Shown here in pieces: positions 1-8,586 of a stretch of DNA of 64,000 bases (the stretch's first letter is position 1; the number at the start of each line of letters is the position of its first letter). Below the pieces are notes generated by a model. It made no database searches and was not told the origin of the DNA. It was given only the letters and a program-made list of their open reading frames with translations. Source of the DNA: Aved-18 sp964606665 (GTDB lineage Bacteria; Cyanobacteriota; Vampirovibrionia; Obscuribacterales; Obscuribacteraceae); assembly GCA_964606665.1 (NCBI GenBank), contig CAZSHS010000013.1, forward strand, positions 1 to 64,000, written 5' to 3'. A program made the position numbers and the translations under genes.

Positions 1-32
1 TTTCGTGCAATAGTAAGATTTTCTTTGTTCAT
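1..32 (-). CDS. Possible 5' end of a gene leaving the window
   Basis: An ATG at 32-30 on the minus strand opens a frame reading MNKENLTIAR that runs off the left edge. A TATAAA box lies a few bases upstream on the same strand. Ten codons are too few to name a product, and no strong ribosome binding site is visible, so this is only a possibility. Confidence 0.25.
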   Translation of the reverse strand, partial: MNKENLTIAR

Positions 33-323
33 AACTTATTTATAGCGCTATTTGATTGTTTAGTCACAAAAAGGCAGAGACAACTCGATCTAACGAACTT
101 TGCTCACATCTTTTTAGACCTCGCTCTGCAAGTATTAAAAACGCACACTTTATCTAACGATATCGTTAGGAAAGTAGCCCATATTTACTATTTGCAGGAA
201 CGAATACAAAAAGACACCCTCGATCTGTGGTGAGATTTTCGCACGTTTTGCACGATCACCATGATTCGAGGGCGCTTAAATTATCTAGAAAAGCAAGTCA
301 GCGTAATTCTAAGAATACTTAAA
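33..323. other. Intergenic region left of etfA
   Basis: About 290 bases without a convincing gene. A plus-strand frame starting at 261 is the antisense shadow of etfA. The only clear structure is a perfect 16-bp palindrome at 154-169, whose half site TCTAACGA also occurs at 89-96. No strong intrinsic terminator for etfA was found. Confidence 0.6.
154..169. promoter_or_regulatory. Perfect 16-bp palindrome, operator candidate
   Basis: CTAACGATATCGTTAG is an exact palindrome. A single copy of the half site TCTAACGA lies about 64 bases to the left at 89-96, upstream of the possible gene leaving the window. The size and symmetry fit a dimeric repressor site of TetR or similar type. The regulator is unknown. 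Confidence 0.35.
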
Positions 324-1310
324 TTACTGACCTTCTTTCATTTTCTTCACTTCAGCAGTGACTTTAGGCAAGATTTCAAATATGTCGCCTACAACACCGT
401 AGTTTGCATATTTGAAAATAGGAGCGTCTTTATCTTTGTTGATGGCAACAATGATTTTAGAAGACGACATACCAGCCAAATGCTGAATCGCTCCAGAGAT
501 ACCACAAGCTATATAAAGCTGTGGGCTAACTGTCTTGCCAGTTTGACCAACTTGAAATTGGTGGTCGATCCAACCAGCATCAACTACTGCGCGCGATGCA
601 CCAAGTGCACCACCCATAGCATCACAAAGATCTTGCAGTACATTCCAGTTTTCGGGACCTTTGATACCACGACCACCAGACACTATGATTGAAGCTTCGC
701 CCAATTCCAACTTCTGACCTTCAGCTTTGTGAACTGAAGTGACTTTGGCGCGAGGTGTTTTGGCTTCTGCCTTCAGTTCTTCAACTGGAGCTTGGTGAGC
801 GTCTTGAGCAGCATCTAGAGCGAATACGTTTGGTCTAATTGTGATAAAACCAATAGCACTCTTGATGTCGTACATGCCGTAGCATTTGCCTGAATACATT
901 GGACGAACTGGGTTCAAGCATCCGTTTTCAGCTTGAAATTCCATAACGTCTGAGATGCAAGCAGCATCAAAGCGAGCTGCAACGCGTGGAATCAAATCTT
1001 TTGCCATTGCAGTGTGTGCTGCAAAGACAAATTTTGGATCGGCAGTTTTAATAGCCTTATCCAGTGCATCTGCGTAAGCTTCGGTTGAATAATTAGAATA
1101 TTCGCCGCCTTCTAAAACGTAGATTTTTTCAGGCGCGTATTTCTGCACTTGAGCTGCAAGTTCTTTCGCCTTTTCACCTGCATTACATATAATTACTGCA
1201 CTCACAGGTCCGGCATTGTTCAATTTCTTTGCTTGGCACAAAGTTTCAAGACTGGCCTTTTTGATATGACCGTCGCGTTGTTCGATAAATACAAGTGTTC
1301 CGTTTGCCAT
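324..1310 (-). CDS. etfA: Electron transfer flavoprotein subunit alpha
   Basis: EtfA carries the FAD of the heterodimeric electron-transfer flavoprotein, which moves electrons from acyl-CoA and related dehydrogenases to the quinone pool. The protein has 328 residues, the normal length. Its C-terminal FAD domain shows SGGRGIKGPENW near residue 210, then GASRAVVDAGWI and the VGQTGKTVSPQLYIACGISG segment that binds FAD. A GGAG box 9 bases upstream supports the ATG. It follows etfB by 18 bp in the same orientation, so the two subunits are co-transcribed. A bifurcating or CoA-dehydrogenase partner is not in the window. Confidence 0.96.
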   Translation of the reverse strand: MANGTLVFIEQRDGHIKKASLETLCQAKKLNNAGPVSAVIICNAGEKAKELAAQVQKYAPEKIYVLEGGEYSNYSTEAYADALDKAIKTADPKFVFAAHTAMAKDLIPRVAARFDAACISDVMEFQAENGCLNPVRPMYSGKCYGMYDIKSAIGFITIRPNVFALDAAQDAHQAPVEELKAEAKTPRAKVTSVHKAEGQKLELGEASIIVSGGRGIKGPENWNVLQDLCDAMGGALGASRAVVDAGWIDHQFQVGQTGKTVSPQLYIACGISGAIQHLAGMSSSKIIVAINKDKDAPIFKYANYGVVGDIFEILPKVTAEVKKMKEGQ

Positions 1311-1328
1311 TTCTTTTCTCCGGTGAAT

Positions 1329-2111
1329 TTAAAGTACGCGTGCTTCAGTCTTGAGCAAGCTAATGAGTGTTTTGGCTTGTGTGTCGGCATCGCCTTCGAT
1401 CATTTTGCCTTGGGCGCGCTCAGGCGGCATCATCATTTTTTTGATTACAGCGCGACGAGTGTCTTGTCCGACCGATCCTTTCATACCGAGTGCGTCTAGG
1501 TTTTTTACGTCGATAGTCTTTTTGCGAGCAGCCATCACACCTTTAATTGAGGGGTAACGAGGCTCGTTCAAACCTTTTTGTGCGCTTATCACCACAGGCA
1601 GTGTTCCTTCAATGATTTCGTGAGCGCCTTCGATTTCGCGCTCAGCTTTGAATTTGCCATCAGCAATTTCTAGCTTGACTACAAGAGTTGCCTGGGGCAT
1701 ATCAAGAAGTTCGGCAAGAATTGAAGGCAATTGGCTGTTGTCGCCACCGACACCTTGTTGTCCGCACAAAACGAGGTCAAAACCACCTTCTTTGATGACC
1801 TTGGCAAGCACTTTGGCTGCAGTAAGTGGGTCCAAGTTGACCAGGTCCGGGTCGTTAACATGGATGGCTGTGTCGATGCCACGAGCAAGACTGTCGCGAA
1901 GGACGTCTGTGCATTCGCCTCCGCCAAGCGAGATTACTGTGGTTTCGCCACCTTGTTTTTCTTTCAAGGCAATGGCTTCTTCAATGGCAAACTCGTCAAA
2001 TGGGCTTGTGACGAACTTGATGCCATTCAAATCGATACTGCTTGCATCCCCTGCAACCTTGATATTGGCTTCGGTATCGGGAACCGCTTTAACGCAAACT
2101 GCAATCTTCAT
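1329..2111 (-). CDS. etfB: Electron transfer flavoprotein subunit beta
   Basis: The AMP-binding partner of EtfA, 260 residues. It starts with the typical MKIAVCVKAVPDTEANIKV and contains the nucleotide-binding segment LCGQQGVGGDNSQLP near residues 117-131. The gene lies 88 bp after holA on the same strand and immediately before etfA. The 88-bp gap may hold a promoter, but read-through from the upstream genes is also possible. Confidence 0.96.
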   Translation of the reverse strand: MKIAVCVKAVPDTEANIKVAGDASSIDLNGIKFVTSPFDEFAIEEAIALKEKQGGETTVISLGGGECTDVLRDSLARGIDTAIHVNDPDLVNLDPLTAAKVLAKVIKEGGFDLVLCGQQGVGGDNSQLPSILAELLDMPQATLVVKLEIADGKFKAEREIEGAHEIIEGTLPVVISAQKGLNEPRYPSIKGVMAARKKTIDVKNLDALGMKGSVGQDTRRAVIKKMMMPPERAQGKMIEGDADTQAKTLISLLKTEARVL

Positions 2112-2199
2112 GAGGACTAAACTCCCGGAAATTTTTATTCACCAGGTTATTTTAGAAAAGAAGCAGAGGCTAAGTGGTTTTTTTACCAGATTCCTTAAT

Positions 2200-3252
2200 T
2201 TATGACGCGAAAAATAAGAGTAAGGCGTCTTTGTCTTGAAGCTCGCCGATTTTTACTCGCTCTTCCAATTCAAGCAGGCGCTTTTGTTTGGCTTGTAGCG
2301 CACTTGAATTTTGTTTTCTCAGGCGAATAAGATCCTTTTCGATCATGAAAGAGTTGCCATGCGTTAGATATGAAACACGCTTCACTATTTCTTGCATAGG
2401 CATTTCGCGTTTAACACTTTGTGAATTAGGTCCGTAGCTTGGTACTTTTGCATTCATGTCTTCTTTGATCATGAGCATGTCAATCCAGCGCCCAAGAAAT
2501 GTATGAAGGGTGGCAATAATTGCAATACCAGGTTGACGCGATAAAAGCTCCTCTATAGATGCAAGCACTTTTTCATGCTTGCCTTCAAGCCAATATTCTA
2601 GAAGCGAGAATATATGAAATTGAAACGGACTCAAGAGCGTCACAACATCTAAAGTGATGTGCGTTTTAGGCACGATATAAGTTGCTGCCTTTTGAATTTC
2701 TTGACTGATTTGGCGCAAATTTGCTTCAGTTCCATCGAGCAAATAAGCAATGGCGTCATCGTCTATGGTGGCATCAAAAGATTTAGCTTCTTTGCGACAC
2801 CATGTTTCTAGCTTGGGATTTTTGGAATTGACGTAATATTTTGCTTTAGGAAACTGCTCTATTTCAGCGTGTTTCTTAACAATCTTGGACAACTTCAAAT
2901 TTTCATCGAAATTAGAAGTGGAAACAAAAATCAAATATGTATTTGGCAAAACCGATCCCAAATAATCGTCTAACTTTTCTAATTGTTTTGCACCAACTTC
3001 TTCTTTTTCTGATTTTTCATTTTTCTTTTTGCGTGCAAAAAAATCACAATCGTCAAACACTATTACTTTGTTGCCAAAGCCCATAGGCTGGCTTAAGGCG
3101 TGGTCGAATATGTCAGCCACTTGCGGTTTTTGAATATTGAGCAAATTAATTGATGCAAAAGCTCCAGCGTCTTTGAGCAAAGAATCTTTTAGTTTTTTCA
3201 ATTTGCGATAGAGCTCGAAATCTTCATCGCCTGCTAATACTAGTACTGGCAT
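2200..3252 (-). CDS. holA: DNA polymerase III delta subunit
   Basis: HolA opens the sliding clamp as part of the clamp loader. The protein begins MPVLVLAGDEDFELYRKLKK and shows the delta-subunit layout: an N-terminal RecA-like fold without Walker motifs, a middle region (KNPKLETWCRKEAKSF, LDGTEANLRQISQEIQK) and a helical C-terminal collar domain. The frame is open to 3306, but that would overlap phoU. The ATG at 3252 gives about 350 residues, typical for the family, and a 16-bp gap after phoU. Identification is from overall pattern, as delta subunits diverge strongly. Confidence 0.85.
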   Translation of the reverse strand: MPVLVLAGDEDFELYRKLKKLKDSLLKDAGAFASINLLNIQKPQVADIFDHALSQPMGFGNKVIVFDDCDFFARKKKNEKSEKEEVGAKQLEKLDDYLGSVLPNTYLIFVSTSNFDENLKLSKIVKKHAEIEQFPKAKYYVNSKNPKLETWCRKEAKSFDATIDDDAIAYLLDGTEANLRQISQEIQKAATYIVPKTHITLDVVTLLSPFQFHIFSLLEYWLEGKHEKVLASIEELLSRQPGIAIIATLHTFLGRWIDMLMIKEDMNAKVPSYGPNSQSVKREMPMQEIVKRVSYLTHGNSFMIEKDLIRLRKQNSSALQAKQKRLLELEERVKIGELQDKDALLLFFAS

Positions 3253-3268
3253 TTTTAAATTTGTCCCA

Positions 3269-3907
3269 TTATTGAACGCGCTCGCCTGTGGCAATGAAGT
3301 AAACACGCTTAGCTATTGAGGTACAAGCATCACCCATGCGCTCCAAAAATCGTGTGCAAAATAAAAATTGAGCTTCAATTTGTGCCTGGGCTTTATCCTG
3401 ATCACCTAAGTCGGCAAGCAATCTTTGAGACAAAACATCGTGCAACAAATCTACTGCAGTATCGCGCTTCAACACTTCCAAAGCTTTGTCTGGGGCATCT
3501 TCCAAAAATCCTATTAGGATGTCTTCTGCCATCTGATGAATAACTGATGCCATTTCAGCCATCTCGGTTGGAACATTCACTTTTTCTTTGCGCGCCCAAT
3601 CAGCCACTTTGGCGATGCGATTGGCGTGGTCTCCCATACGCTCTAATTTAGCTGCAATAATAATTGTGCTCACTAATAAGCGAATATCTTTTTGAGTGAC
3701 TGTCTCTTTTTCAAGCAAGAGTTCAAGACAAGTTTCTTCGATTTTTTTGCAATAGTCGTTTATTTTTTTCTCGCGCTCCTCAATCAAAGACATGCTTCCA
3801 GTGGGGTTGCCTTTGAGGATAGAAGCCATTTCTTCCACCGAAGTATTAACCATACGTCCCATGGAGATTACATCGTCTTTCAAGAAATAAAGGGCTTTTG
3901 CTTTCAC
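3269..3907 (-). CDS. phoU: PhoU phosphate signalling protein
   Basis: PhoU is a cytoplasmic helical-bundle protein that links phosphate transport to the PhoR/PhoB system. The 212 residues form two PhoU repeats, visible as IAAKLERMGDHANRIAKVADW (first) and FLERMGDACTSIAKRV (second), each with the metal-binding E/D-containing helix. The GTG start overlaps the stop codon of the upstream PhoB-like regulator by one base, so it is translated from the same message as the kinase-regulator pair. No pst transport genes are in the window. Confidence 0.9.
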   Translation of the reverse strand: MKAKALYFLKDDVISMGRMVNTSVEEMASILKGNPTGSMSLIEEREKKINDYCKKIEETCLELLLEKETVTQKDIRLLVSTIIIAAKLERMGDHANRIAKVADWARKEKVNVPTEMAEMASVIHQMAEDILIGFLEDAPDKALEVLKRDTAVDLLHDVLSQRLLADLGDQDKAQAQIEAQFLFCTRFLERMGDACTSIAKRVYFIATGERVQ

Positions 3908-4617
3908 TACTTTTGCACCTCTTTCTCAATTCTATTAAGTCTATAACCAGAGCGTTGGACTGTTTCTAAAAGTTGTGGATTTTTTGGATCGGCTTCCAAT
4001 TTTTGTCTCAACCAGCGAATATGCACTGCCACCGTTTTGGTATCACCGGCAAAATCTGAGCCCCAGACTTTGTTCAGTATCACTTCCGTACTCAAAGTTT
4101 TATCCACATTTTCCATAAAATACTTGAGTAAAGAAAATTCTTTGGGAGATAAATCTACGGCATTGCCATTCAAGGTCAATCTCTTTGCCACTGGATCTAG
4201 TATCAAGCCACCGTGTTGCATTGTTTTTTCACTTACAACATCAGGCTTGAACCCACTACGTCTCATTAAGGCTTGAACCCGTGCCATAAGTTCGATAATG
4301 CTAAATGGCTTAGCCAGATAATCATCTGCACCAGAAGCCAGTCCCTGTGCCACACGCGCAGGTCCGGTTTGACCAGTGAGCATCAAAATGGGGAACTGAC
4401 AATTTTTTTCGCGCAAAAGTTTGATAATTTCAGGACCATGCAAATCTGGCAACACCCAATCGCAAATCATCAAGCTTGGATTTAGAGATTCAAGTTTGGC
4501 AAAAAGATCCATGGCGTTGTTAAAGATGGCTAACTCGAAGCCATGACGTTTCAAGTTGTACGAAAGAGTCTCAATGATTGTTTCGTCATCATCGACCAGA
4601 ATTATTTGTGGGCTCAT
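3907..4617 (-). CDS. OmpR/PhoB-family response regulator
   Basis: DNA-binding response regulator: receiver domain (acidic pocket ILVDDDE, phospho-acceptor Asp in MICDWVLPD, Lys in LAKPF) followed by a winged-helix effector domain (GGLILDPVAKRLTLNG, LSPKEFSLLKYFMEN, VAVHIRWLRQKLE, TVQRSGYRL). The ATG at 4617 overlaps the kinase stop as ATGA. An upstream in-frame TTG at 4623 is less likely. Position between a histidine kinase and phoU suggests a phosphate-responsive PhoB role; that is inference from context. Confidence 0.9.
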   Translation of the reverse strand: MSPQIILVDDDETIIETLSYNLKRHGFELAIFNNAMDLFAKLESLNPSLMICDWVLPDLHGPEIIKLLREKNCQFPILMLTGQTGPARVAQGLASGADDYLAKPFSIIELMARVQALMRRSGFKPDVVSEKTMQHGGLILDPVAKRLTLNGNAVDLSPKEFSLLKYFMENVDKTLSTEVILNKVWGSDFAGDTKTVAVHIRWLRQKLEADPKNPQLLETVQRSGYRLNRIEKEVQK

Positions 4618-5282
4618 GAGCAAAACTCGACTATGAATGTGGACCCTTCCTGCACAGTGGATTTTACCGTGATTTTAGCTTGGTGCAGGTCTAATATATG
4701 TTTTACAATTGACAAGCCAAGACCTGTGCTGCCTTTAGCTTTATTTCGATTGACTCTATAGAATCGCTTGAATATTTTTGGGATTTCGCTTTGAGCGATG
4801 CCGATTCCTGTATCTTCAACCCAAAAGCTACCATCTGCAATACCAGATGCAATTTTGACAAAGCCGCCGTCGTTTGTGTATTTGATTGCATTTTCAACTA
4901 GATTCAAAATAACCTGATTCAGTTGATCAGGATTAGCCTGAATTGAAAATCCATCTTTTATATCTGTGGTAACTGTAATTTTCTTTTGCTTTGCAAGCTC
5001 TTTAGTAGAAATTATGGCGTATTCGCAAGCATCAGCCAAAAGAACATTTTGTTTTTCGATTGCTTCAAATTGCCGACCAGGTGTCACTGACAAGAGATTA
5101 TTTACCAGGTCTTCCAGACGACCAATTTCTTTTTGAGCGCGCAAAAGCATCTTGTTTGCAGCTTCAGTATCATCCATTGCTCCGTCGAGCAAAGTTTCAA
5201 CTAATAACTTGATATTAGCCAAAGGCAAGCGCAGCTCATGGCTAACTTCAGCGATTACATTTTGCTCTTCGTCCATGCTCAA
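4614..5282 (-). CDS. Short soluble histidine kinase (PhoR-like position)
   Basis: Only 222 residues: an H-box (VSHELRLPLANIK) close to the N-terminus, then the ATPase domain with N-box NLVENAIKYTNDGG, G1 VEDTGIGI, F-box RFYRVNR and G2 GSTGLGLSIVKHI. There is no membrane segment, PAS or HAMP domain before the H-box, which PhoR normally has. The region upstream is the 88-bp divergent gap to gpmI, so a sensor domain has not been missed in frame. It probably senses through a partner protein such as PhoU; this is inference. Confidence 0.88.
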   Translation of the reverse strand: MSMDEEQNVIAEVSHELRLPLANIKLLVETLLDGAMDDTEAANKMLLRAQKEIGRLEDLVNNLLSVTPGRQFEAIEKQNVLLADACEYAIISTKELAKQKKITVTTDIKDGFSIQANPDQLNQVILNLVENAIKYTNDGGFVKIASGIADGSFWVEDTGIGIAQSEIPKIFKRFYRVNRNKAKGSTGLGLSIVKHILDLHQAKITVKSTVQEGSTFIVEFCS

Positions 5283-5370
5283 ATATTATTATGATGACGT
5301 GGTTATTTTGTGTTTAAGACAAAAGAATCTTCTAAAATCTTGTGAACTAAACTTTTATGGTGAAAAACAA

Positions 5371-6930
5371 ATGGGACCTGTAACTCTTTTGATTTTGGAC
5401 GGGTGGGGCGTTTCCACAGAAAAGAAGGGCAATTCCATTTTGGCTGCTCGCACTCCAAATTACAACAAGCTCATAAACGACTTTGCCTACACAACCCTTT
5501 TGGCTTCTGGTGAAGCAGTTGGTCTGCCACCTGGACTTATGGGCAATTCAGAAGTTGGTCATTTGACAATCGGCACTGGGCGCGTAATCACTCAAAAACT
5601 AACTCTAATATCTAATGCAATTGCAGATGGAAGTTTCTTTGCCAATCCATCACTTTTGTCGGCAATAGAACATGTTAAAAGAACCGGTGGCAAACTGCAC
5701 ATTTTGGGGCTATTGAGCGATGGCTGTGTGCACTCGAGTATGGACCATTTGTCCGGTTTGATTCAAATGGCGCATGAACACAAAATCAATAAAGTGCTCA
5801 TTCATCCTATCCTTGATGGTCGCGATACGCCACCACGCTCGGCTAGACGTTTTCTCAAAGAATTACAAGAAAAATTGGCTGGCAATGCAACATCCGGCAA
5901 GTTAGGCGATATAGGCGTGATTTGTGGACGTTACTACGCCATGGACCGCGACCAACGTTGGGACCGCTTGAAAATTTATTGGGATGCACTAGTTTTAGGC
6001 ATAGGCCGCGAAGCGCCAGATGCGCTTTGGGCGATAGAAAACGCATATGAGGCACACAACGAAAATGATGAGTTTGTGAAACCTTATATAGTGACAAAAG
6101 CCACTATCGAGTCGGGCGATTCTGTAATTTGTTTCAATTTTAGACCAGACAGAGTACGACAAATAAGTCGGGTATTGACCCAGCCCGATTTTGCTATGTT
6201 CGAGCGTCCGATTATGCCCGAAGTTCACTATGTGTGCATGACTGAGTATGACTCATCTTTGAAGTTACCGGTTGCTTTCAATTTAGATTCGCTTCCTCCC
6301 CAAGACATCACAATGACACTACCTGAGCTTATTTCATGCAATCACATGAAACAATTACACACCGCTGAGACCGAAAAATATGCACACGTAACTTATTTTC
6401 TAAATGGTGGACGTGAGCAAGAATTGGAAGGCGAAGACCGAATTCTTGTGCCATCACTAAAGGTGGCAACATATGATCAGGCTCCCCAGATGCAAACAAG
6501 CGAAGTGACTAATGTAGCTTGCAAAGCAATTGAGTCTGGCCAATATCCTTTTATAGTGCTTAATCTGGCCAATCCTGACATGGTCGGTCATACTGGATTC
6601 ATGGAAGCGGCTGTTGATGCTGTGCAATCGGTGGATCAGGCTTTTGGTAAATTGCTTGCAGCCACTCAAAGTGCGCACGGAACGCTTTTAATCACCGCCG
6701 ATCACGGAAACGTAGAACAAATGATCGACCTTGATTCAGGTGAGCCGCACACCGCCCATACTACAAGCCCTGTGCCTTTTATCATTGCTAGTTTCCAGGA
6801 GAATGACAAACGTCTGCAAAACAAGCAGTCTTTGAAATCAGGCAGCTTGGCAGATGTAGCTCCGACAATTCTTGATCTGATGAATATTGCAAAGCCAAAA
6901 CAAATGAACGGAAAATCACTTTTGTCCTGA
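5371..6930 (+). CDS. gpmI: 2,3-bisphosphoglycerate-independent phosphoglycerate mutase
   Basis: Interconverts 3- and 2-phosphoglycerate in glycolysis and needs manganese. At 519 residues it has family length. The metal and catalytic sites are visible: LILDGWG near residue 9, the phosphoserine motif MGNSEVGH (Ser60), DGRDTPPRS, TADHGNVEQM and HTAHTTSPVPF. The frame is open back to 5152, but those codons overlap the divergent kinase; the ATG at 5371 starts the conserved MGPVTLLILDGWG. Enolase, the next glycolytic step, is at 32209-33516. Confidence 0.96.
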   Translation: MGPVTLLILDGWGVSTEKKGNSILAARTPNYNKLINDFAYTTLLASGEAVGLPPGLMGNSEVGHLTIGTGRVITQKLTLISNAIADGSFFANPSLLSAIEHVKRTGGKLHILGLLSDGCVHSSMDHLSGLIQMAHEHKINKVLIHPILDGRDTPPRSARRFLKELQEKLAGNATSGKLGDIGVICGRYYAMDRDQRWDRLKIYWDALVLGIGREAPDALWAIENAYEAHNENDEFVKPYIVTKATIESGDSVICFNFRPDRVRQISRVLTQPDFAMFERPIMPEVHYVCMTEYDSSLKLPVAFNLDSLPPQDITMTLPELISCNHMKQLHTAETEKYAHVTYFLNGGREQELEGEDRILVPSLKVATYDQAPQMQTSEVTNVACKAIESGQYPFIVLNLANPDMVGHTGFMEAAVDAVQSVDQAFGKLLAATQSAHGTLLITADHGNVEQMIDLDSGEPHTAHTTSPVPFIIASFQENDKRLQNKQSLKSGSLADVAPTILDLMNIAKPKQMNGKSLLS

Positions 6931-7215
6931 ATGAACTAACGCTTCTATATTTCTTACGAGCAAAGAACATGTAGAAGTAATAAGGTTAGATGCAGACCAA
7001 ATATATTCCGACCTCCGTGCTCTTGCGGATCTAGGATGTAATGCCGTTTGTATGTGCGCAATTATCATGCCAAGAGGTTTGCGCATATTCAAAATGTTTG
7101 TATAATTGCGGCCGTTTCATGTGGGTGGGACTTGTTACAAGTTGCATCCTGACAAATGGAAAAAAATCTGTAAAACCAACAGACGAGTAGTCTCAGAAGG
7201 AGTCGGATCAAACTT
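6931..7215. other. Intergenic region with inverted repeats
   Basis: No gene seen. CGCAATTAT at 7057-7065 is matched by ATAATTGCG at 7102-7110, a 9-bp inverted repeat around 36 bases. A 6-1-6 palindrome ACTTGTTACAAGT lies at 7130-7142. An AAGGAG box before 7216 serves the lipoprotein gene. The repeats could be a gpmI transcript end or a regulatory site for the lipoprotein gene. Confidence 0.45.
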
Positions 7216-7458
7216 ATGACATTCAAAACAATCGCCTTGTCGCTTGCAAGTCTCGCTTTAGTAGCATCTGTGGCTGCTTGCGGCGGTGGTGGTACAACTA
7301 GCGAAAGCAATACCACAACCACAACAACAGAAACAAACGCTACAACAACACCTGCGGCTGATACCAACGCCACATCTACAACCACCACCGAAACAACAAC
7401 TGCACCGGCTGGTGACGCAAACAAAACCACAACTACCACCACTGAAACCAAAGAATAG
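7216..7458 (+). CDS. Small Thr-rich lipoprotein
   Basis: An 80-residue protein with an N-terminal signal peptide (MTFKTIALSLASLALVASVAAC) ending in a lipobox, V-A-A-C, so the cysteine near residue 22 is likely lipidated and the protein anchored in the membrane. The mature part is a Gly patch (CGGGG) followed by low-complexity Thr/Ala/Asn sequence with repeats of TTTTTETN type. No domain is recognised. An AAGGAG box lies upstream and a hairpin follows at 7499-7532. Confidence 0.7.
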   Translation: MTFKTIALSLASLALVASVAACGGGGTTSESNTTTTTTETNATTTPAADTNATSTTTTETTTAPAGDANKTTTTTTETKE

Positions 7459-7498
7459 TACTTAGTTTATCTAGTACTACAGGTAGTGCAAAAAATAG

Positions 7499-7532
7499 AG
7501 AACGCTTTTCGGGCTAACCTGAAAAGCGTTCT
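7499..7532. terminator. Long hairpin after the lipoprotein gene
   Basis: AGAACGCTTTTC at 7499-7510 pairs with GAAAAGCGTTCT at 7521-7532, a perfect 12-bp stem that can be extended into the 10-base loop. On the plus strand it is followed by GATTTA, a poor U-tract; on the minus strand it is followed by six T. It probably ends the lipoprotein message or acts in both directions. Confidence 0.6.
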
Positions 7533-7564
7533 GATTTAGAACCCAATTTTAAGAAGTAAGAATT

Positions 7565-8524
7565 ATGAAAAGAAAGATTGCGCTTGTAATTACCGTTTCG
7601 ACAGTTTTTCTGTCGCAAATACAAGGACAAAAAGCTTTTGGACAACAACCAAATAATCAGGCTGCTCCAAATCCGCTTATGCAATTGATGCAGCAACTGC
7701 CCCAGGGGCAACAACAGCAAAGTGGGGAAATGGCACCACTTGCAGCACCGCCTATTTCTTTTGTCGATGTAAATTCTGGTCGGTTTGGCAAAATGGAAAT
7801 CGACTTAGAGGATGGACAATTTCTCGAAGGTTCATGCAGCAATTTACATGTGACCGCACGCAATCTAGATGTACAGCAAGGCGTCTTGAAATCACTCGAC
7901 ATCACGGTTGGAAATGGACACTTTCAAGACTTCATCGTAGACAGCATTTCAATCAGTACCCAGGGATCACTTAGATTCGATTCGGGACTGCTTATTAATC
8001 ACAGAGTGATTCAATTTTTAGAGCCAGCTCAAGCGACTGTGGCGGTGGAAATATCGCAAGAAAGTCTGAACAAATTTTTGAACGCACCAACCACACTCGA
8101 CCGACTCTCCTATAGTGCGATCAAAAAAGGCAGCGCAATTGCCGGAATGCTTGGTGGCAAGATTCCAAACATTGGCTTGAACATAAGTAATGCAAAACTA
8201 GTCTTGCTCAAAAACAATGGTGTCAACATCACATTCGACAGCAAAATAGGTATGGGAGATGTTGCCGTTCCAATTCCAGTTGAGGCGTCAAGCCAACTTG
8301 CTTTGCAAAACGGAACGGTGCAACTTATTAATACTCAAGTCAAAACCAACGGTCAGCAAATTTCTCCAGCCATCAATCAGTTTCTAGTACAAAAAGTGAA
8401 TTCCCTCTCAGCATGGCAAACACGCTCGAAAGACATTCAATTTCGTTTTACAGAACTGATAATAAAGCCTAATAAAAAATTCCTGGTAACAGGACAAGCA
8501 GAGTTGAATAGATTGAAGTTCTAA
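7565..8524 (+). CDS. DUF2993/LmeA-like exported lipid-binding protein
   Basis: 319 residues with a signal peptide (MKRKIALVITVSTVFLSQIQG) and a Gln/Pro-rich linker to about residue 60. The rest has the pattern of the DUF2993 family: GRFGKMEIDLEDGQFLEGS, LDITVGNG, ATVAVEISQESLNKFLN and a beta-rich end. LmeA of mycobacteria binds phospholipids and is needed for lipomannan elongation; members are common in Cyanobacteria. The role here is unknown beyond a likely envelope lipid-binding function. The gene stands alone between the lipoprotein and rph. Confidence 0.65.
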   Translation: MKRKIALVITVSTVFLSQIQGQKAFGQQPNNQAAPNPLMQLMQQLPQGQQQQSGEMAPLAAPPISFVDVNSGRFGKMEIDLEDGQFLEGSCSNLHVTARNLDVQQGVLKSLDITVGNGHFQDFIVDSISISTQGSLRFDSGLLINHRVIQFLEPAQATVAVEISQESLNKFLNAPTTLDRLSYSAIKKGSAIAGMLGGKIPNIGLNISNAKLVLLKNNGVNITFDSKIGMGDVAVPIPVEASSQLALQNGTVQLINTQVKTNGQQISPAINQFLVQKVNSLSAWQTRSKDIQFRFTELIIKPNKKFLVTGQAELNRLKF

Positions 8525-8586
8525 AGTTATATACTTTAGATGCTTGCTTGCACTAAGCAGGTCATCAATCTAGAAAGTTCGCCTCA

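Noticed and set aside
261..2205. Plus-strand open frames opposite etfA and etfB
   Set aside because: They lie antisense to two clear conserved genes and have no recognisable protein features.
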